Positions 60,425-64,000 of a stretch of 64,000 nt of DNA are shown here, one piece after another (within the stretch, counting starts at the first letter, position 1; each line of letters starts with the position of its first letter). This stretch comes from Lancefieldella rimae ATCC 49626. Its GTDB lineage: Bacteria; Actinomycetota; Coriobacteriia; Coriobacteriales; Atopobiaceae. The notes under the pieces were generated by a model. The model saw nothing but the letters and a program-made list of their open reading frames with translations, was not told the origin of the DNA and did not search any database. A program made the position numbers and the translations under genes. The stretch is taken from contig NZ_ACFE01000001.1 in the NCBI RefSeq assembly GCF_000174015.1, positions 62,001 to 126,000 on the forward strand, given 5' to 3'.

Positions 60425-61534
60425 CTAGGCAAGCTTTATCAGATCCGAAAGCGTCTCAAAAGAAACGGGCATCACTGACGACGTGCCGATGGATTTTGGA
60501 ACGATGATGTTTAGGACATGATCGGTTCGTTTTTTGTCTCGTTTAATGTACGCGAGAAGCTCTTCGGATTGATAGGGAGACTCCGTAGGCAGGTTATATG
60601 CCCTCACGCAGTTCTCTATGGCATCGGCGGTTTCTTTGCTGCACCAGCCTTTCTTCTGACTTATACGCCCCATCATACAAAGACCGGCTGCCACGCTGTG
60701 CCCATGGGGAAGCGTGTAGCTACTTGCGGCCTCGATTGCATGTCCGAATGTATGTCCCAAGTTCAGCCGAATACGAACTCCATGCATATCAAAAGGATCT
60801 TGCTCAACAAGGGTCTTTTTGATGTTGACGCAAGTTATAACGATATTGGTCAGCCAGTCTAAGTTCTTCTCGTGTATTGCAAGGTTACTTCCCAAAGGAG
60901 CGTGGTCCAGTAATTGAGAGAACAAGGTTTTATCGGCCATAACGGCGCACTTTATTACCTCCGCAAATCCTTCTTCTATATCTTGTGCCGAGAGGGTTTG
61001 CAAAAGAGATGTGTCGGCTATAACGAAACTTGGCTGCCAGAAAGTCCCCGCCTGGTTTTTACCGGATGCCAGGTTAATCGCTGTTTTTCCTCCCACGGAA
61101 GCGTCAACCATGGAGAGAAGAGTCGTTGGCATGGTGACGTAGCGTATACCGCGAAGATAGGTGGAAGCGGCAAATCCTGCAGTGTCACTGACCACGCCTC
61201 CGCCAAATGCAATGACGCAGGAGTTTCTCGTAAGCTCGTTTTGTGCAAAGTCAGACCAAAGCATCTGTAAAGTTTCAGGTGATTTTGTGTGCTCACCGCA
61301 GGGAAGGATGGTCTGGGAGATATTTGAGAAATTCCGGTAAAGTACCGCTTTCAGCCGATTCAGGTAGAGCTTTGATACGGTTGTGTCAGAAACAATATGC
61401 AGATGTGTATCAGAGTCTATCCAAGTGGCCAATATGTTGGCGCTTTCGGCAAGCACATCTTTGCCAATAATGATTTCAGAAGAATTTTCAAGTTGATATT
61501 TTGAGAGGTCAAGGCTTAGTTTTGAATACGTCAT
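60425..61534 (-). CDS. aroB: 3-dehydroquinate synthase
   Basis: Second step of the shikimate pathway (DAHP to 3-dehydroquinate), 369 residues. Key blocks are VIAFGGGVVSDTAGFAAS, YVTMPTTLLSMVDASVGGKTAIN, EGFAEVIKC and RIRLNLGHTFGHAIEAAS with zinc-binding His residues. Start 61534 follows GAGGAC. It is separated from the other aro genes by the PTS/repressor block. Confidence 0.95.
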   Translation of the reverse strand: MTYSKLSLDLSKYQLENSSEIIIGKDVLAESANILATWIDSDTHLHIVSDTTVSKLYLNRLKAVLYRNFSNISQTILPCGEHTKSPETLQMLWSDFAQNELTRNSCVIAFGGGVVSDTAGFAASTYLRGIRYVTMPTTLLSMVDASVGGKTAINLASGKNQAGTFWQPSFVIADTSLLQTLSAQDIEEGFAEVIKCAVMADKTLFSQLLDHAPLGSNLAIHEKNLDWLTNIVITCVNIKKTLVEQDPFDMHGVRIRLNLGHTFGHAIEAASSYTLPHGHSVAAGLCMMGRISQKKGWCSKETADAIENCVRAYNLPTESPYQSEELLAYIKRDKKRTDHVLNIIVPKSIGTSSVMPVSFETLSDLIKLA

Positions 61535-61653
61535 ATATGTCCTCATCTTGTGCTTTGGCGTGTGTTGTAGTGAGTCTAACATGGTGGGTATCTTGTGCAC
61601 ATAAATTTTCAACTTGAATTAGGGTAGGGGTGCTCGCTATACTTACCAACCAT

Positions 61654-61730
61654 GGCCCCGTAGCTCAGTGGATGAGAGCGTTTGCCTCCGGAGCAAAAGG
61701 TCGTGGGTTCGAACCCCACCGGGGTCACCA
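61654..61730 (+). tRNA. tRNA-Arg (anticodon CCG)
   Basis: A complete 77-nt cloverleaf: acceptor stem GGCCCCG/CGGGGTC (one G-U), D stem GCTC/GAGC, anticodon stem TTTGC/GCAAA with loop CTCCGGA (anticodon CCG, reading CGG), T stem GTGGG/CCCAC, and an encoded CCA end. It lies 119 bases upstream of the aroB start, on the opposite strand. Confidence 0.95.
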
Positions 61731-61827
61731 TGTATGAAGCACTGATATCTGCTGCATTCATGCTGACAAGAAGTGCTGGCCTGGCATATATGCCTTGAGA
61801 TACGTGCCAAATTTTGGCTGGAGAATG

Positions 61828-64000
61828 ATGATAAACGCTACAAAAGAGCAGGATAGCGTAACTTTACAAGGTTTAAGTTCAACAGAAGTTGCCAAGCGGA
61901 TTGCAGATGGCCGCGTCAATACCAATACGGATGTAAAAACAAAGTCTATTCCTGCCATCATTAAAGACAACGCACTGACGCTTTTTAACGTAGTAAACGT
62001 TGCCATGGCATGTTTAGTGCTTCTAACGGGTGAGTTGCGAAACGTCCTTTTTATGGTGGTAGTTTTTGCAAATCTGTTGATTGGCATCGTACAAGAAGTG
62101 CGCGCCAAGCTCATGGTAGATCGCCTGAGCCTTTTAGCAGCTCAAAATGTGACGGTTATTCGCGATGGTCATGATAAGGCCATATCTCCTTCTGAGCTGG
62201 TAGTTGATGATCTCATTCGGCTTCGTACGGGAGACCAGGTTCCGGCTGATTGCACGTTGGTTGAAGGATTGCCGACAGTTGACGAAAGCCTGCTTACGGG
62301 TGAGAGCAAGCCTGTCGAGAAGAGACAAGGCGACGAGCTTCTCAGCGGAAGCTTCATAGATTCAGGTGGTTTGGTGGCTTGCATTACACGTGTGGGACAG
62401 GATGGTTATGCCGCACGTATTAATGCCGAAGCAAAATACGTTAAACCCATAAACTCAGAAATCATGCAGACGGTTAACTCAATCATCCGCACAGGCTCAA
62501 TTGCCCTGATACCGCTTGGAATAGGGCTTTTTTTGCGCACCTATCTGCACGCACCAAACGATGTTTCTGCTGCCATCTTATCTTCGGTTGCTGCTGTTAT
62601 CGGTATGATTCCGCAGGGTTTGGTGCTTTTGACCTCTTCGGTTTTGGCCATTGCCACCGCCCGTCTTGCGTTTAAGAAAGTGCTTATCCAACAAACGTAC
62701 TGCATTGAGACGCTTGCCCGCATTGATACGCTCTGTTTGGATAAGACCGGAACAATTACCACGGGGAATATGGAAGTTGCTCATATTGTTGACGCTGACC
62801 TGGACCTTAAATCCGATGTCTCACATATCATAGAGGCGCTCGCCGCCATTACGGACGCCAATAGGCATGATGCGAACGACACCGCTCAGGCAATCCTTAC
62901 CTATCTTGCGGCGCATGACGTACGGCCTCCACGTATTTCTCGCGCCATACCGTTTACCTCGGCACGTAAATATTCAGGTTGCATAACCAATGATGGTATA
63001 TGTTATGTTATGGGTGCGGCTCAGTTTGTTATGAACTCGGAGATTGCACAGCGCTCTCTCGCGTCGGGTATCTTCGATGAACTTGAACGAGTGCTTGTGG
63101 TCTGCCAGGTGGAGGGCATATCTGAAGACAACGCCATTATTGGCACGCCGCAACTCTTGGGTTTTGTCGGTATCCAAGACCAGATCAGACAAACCGCTCC
63201 AGAAACAATTCAATACTTCATACAGCAAGGAGTTGACCTTCGCGTTATTTCCGGTGATGATCCACGTACCGTTGCTGCCATTGCACAGCGAGCCTGCATT
63301 CCTCATGCGGATGCGTGGGTTGATGCGACAACACTGAAAGACGAGAAGGACATTGCGCACGCGGTTGCAACCGCTCACGTATTTGGCCGGGTCACCCCAC
63401 AGCAAAAGCGTCTTTTGGTGCAGGCACTCCAGGCTGAGGGGCATACGGTAGCAATGACGGGCGATGGCGTGAATGACATTCTCGCACTGAGAGAATCGGA
63501 TTGTTCAATATCCATGGCATCAGGATCTGCTGCGGCTCGAAATGTTTCTGAGATTGTTTTGGTTGACAACGATTTTGCTCATATGCCTGAGGTTGTGGCA
63601 GAAGGACGGCGCTCAATCAATAATCTGCAGCGTTCTGCATCACTTTTCTTGGTAAAAACGGTATTCACTGCAGCGCTTGCTCTTTTTTGCATCATTATGC
63701 CGCCGTATCCGTTTATCCCTATTCAGATGTCTCTTCTCTCCTTTGCAACAGTGGGATTCCCGTCTTTCGTGCTTGCGCTTGAGGCGAATCACGATCGCGT
63801 ACAGGGTAACTTCCTCAAAAACGTACTCAAACGTTCACTTCCTGCTTCGGCGGCAATTACCGTTTCTTTGGCGCTGGCCATTGTATGCGGACGCCTAATG
63901 GGGGTATCACGTGCTGAGGTATCTACTGTCTGTCTTATGGTGACCGGAATTATTGGAATTTTGCTCATTTATCGCATTTCACTTCCGCTCAATACGCTCC
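61828..64000 (+). CDS. P-type cation ATPase, CtpE-like, 3' end outside window
   Basis: The frame is open to the window end (724 residues visible). The phosphorylation site is LCLDKTGTIT; the actuator loop is VDESLLTGES; the hinge is MTGDGVNDILALRESD. The M4 region reads IGMIPQGLVLLTSSVLA, typical of the CtpE branch (calcium-type transporters in mycobacteria) and lacking the CPC motif of heavy-metal pumps. GGAG favours the second of two adjacent ATGs (61828). The substrate is inferred only from subfamily. Confidence 0.88.
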   Translation, partial: MINATKEQDSVTLQGLSSTEVAKRIADGRVNTNTDVKTKSIPAIIKDNALTLFNVVNVAMACLVLLTGELRNVLFMVVVFANLLIGIVQEVRAKLMVDRLSLLAAQNVTVIRDGHDKAISPSELVVDDLIRLRTGDQVPADCTLVEGLPTVDESLLTGESKPVEKRQGDELLSGSFIDSGGLVACITRVGQDGYAARINAEAKYVKPINSEIMQTVNSIIRTGSIALIPLGIGLFLRTYLHAPNDVSAAILSSVAAVIGMIPQGLVLLTSSVLAIATARLAFKKVLIQQTYCIETLARIDTLCLDKTGTITTGNMEVAHIVDADLDLKSDVSHIIEALAAITDANRHDANDTAQAILTYLAAHDVRPPRISRAIPFTSARKYSGCITNDGICYVMGAAQFVMNSEIAQRSLASGIFDELERVLVVCQVEGISEDNAIIGTPQLLGFVGIQDQIRQTAPETIQYFIQQGVDLRVISGDDPRTVAAIAQRACIPHADAWVDATTLKDEKDIAHAVATAHVFGRVTPQQKRLLVQALQAEGHTVAMTGDGVNDILALRESDCSISMASGSAAARNVSEIVLVDNDFAHMPEVVAEGRRSINNLQRSASLFLVKTVFTAALALFCIIMPPYPFIPIQMSLLSFATVGFPSFVLALEANHDRVQGNFLKNVLKRSLPASAAITVSLALAIVCGRLMGVSRAEVSTVCLMVTGIIGILLIYRISLPLNTL

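Noticed and set aside
61731-61827. Short coding start (ATG at 61730) directly after the tRNA CCA end
   Set aside because: The frame is very short and lacks a ribosome site; the P-type ATPase start at 61828 is better supported.

Overview
The window looks like the chromosome of a fermentative, low-to-mid GC actinobacterium of the Coriobacteriia, most likely Atopobiaceae (Lancefieldella/Atopobium or Olsenella-like). This rests on gene content: a bifunctional AdhE, pyruvate formate-lyase, ackA and pta, no respiratory genes, a sortase-anchored surface protein, Glf with a family 2 glycosyltransferase, and a selenium YedE/YedF-type module. The genus is an inference. No integrase, transposase or rRNA gene was seen. 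One tRNA is present, tRNA-Arg(CCG).

Layout. 0-5 kb: folE (cut by the window edge), folC, a zinc-ribbon membrane protein, thrS, and an odd PLP-fold remnant overlapping thrS. 5-8 kb: adhE. 8-9.4 kb: an intergenic repeat element, a DUF559-like nuclease gene, and in front of it a five-unit array of TYTGAC at exact 11-bp spacing. 9.4-18.5 kb: folA, thyA, a Nudix hydrolase, a thioesterase, a membrane protein, an HD protein, a lipid kinase, RNase D, a zinc peptidase, xseAB and a HIT protein. 18.6-25.1 kb: ackA, a selenium-type module (class V desulfurase, YedE-like, TusA-like, DUF3343) and galM-pta. 25.2-28.6 kb: glf, a glycosyltransferase, maf and a ferredoxin.

28.8-40.8 kb is accessory DNA. It starts with a second copy of the intergenic repeat. 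It continues with a string of single small genes (AlkD-like, two GNATs, three methyltransferases, VOC, GrpB), two toxin-antitoxin pairs, and a decaying defence islet (Mrr-type nuclease translationally coupled to a DUF262/HNH protein, plus HD and helicase fragments fused by a deletion). The islet lies at the 3' end of rlmD. A displaced copy of the rlmD tail marks its far side, which suggests integration at that gene end.

40.8-64 kb: rlmD, trpS, a metallopeptidase, an LPXTG surface protein with InlB-type repeats, and the formate-lyase operon. In that operon the glycyl-radical domain is a separate small gene, split from the catalytic barrel. Next come 5-formyl-THF cyclo-ligase and the shikimate genes: an unusual PTS EIIB-AroQ fusion, an AroE-AroK fusion, chorismate mutase, aroC, aroA and aroB. 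A KDPG-aldolase/fructose-type PTS operon and its S24-like repressor sit between aroA and aroB. The repressor stop codon overlaps the aroA ribosome-binding site. A tRNA-Arg and a CtpE-like P-type ATPase (cut by the window end) finish the window.

Across the window the octamer GCGAGAAG/CTTCTCGC is strongly over-represented (about 35 copies by hand count, about 2 expected). It occurs as inverted pairs forming hairpins between genes, much as DNA uptake sequences do in Neisseria and Pasteurellaceae.
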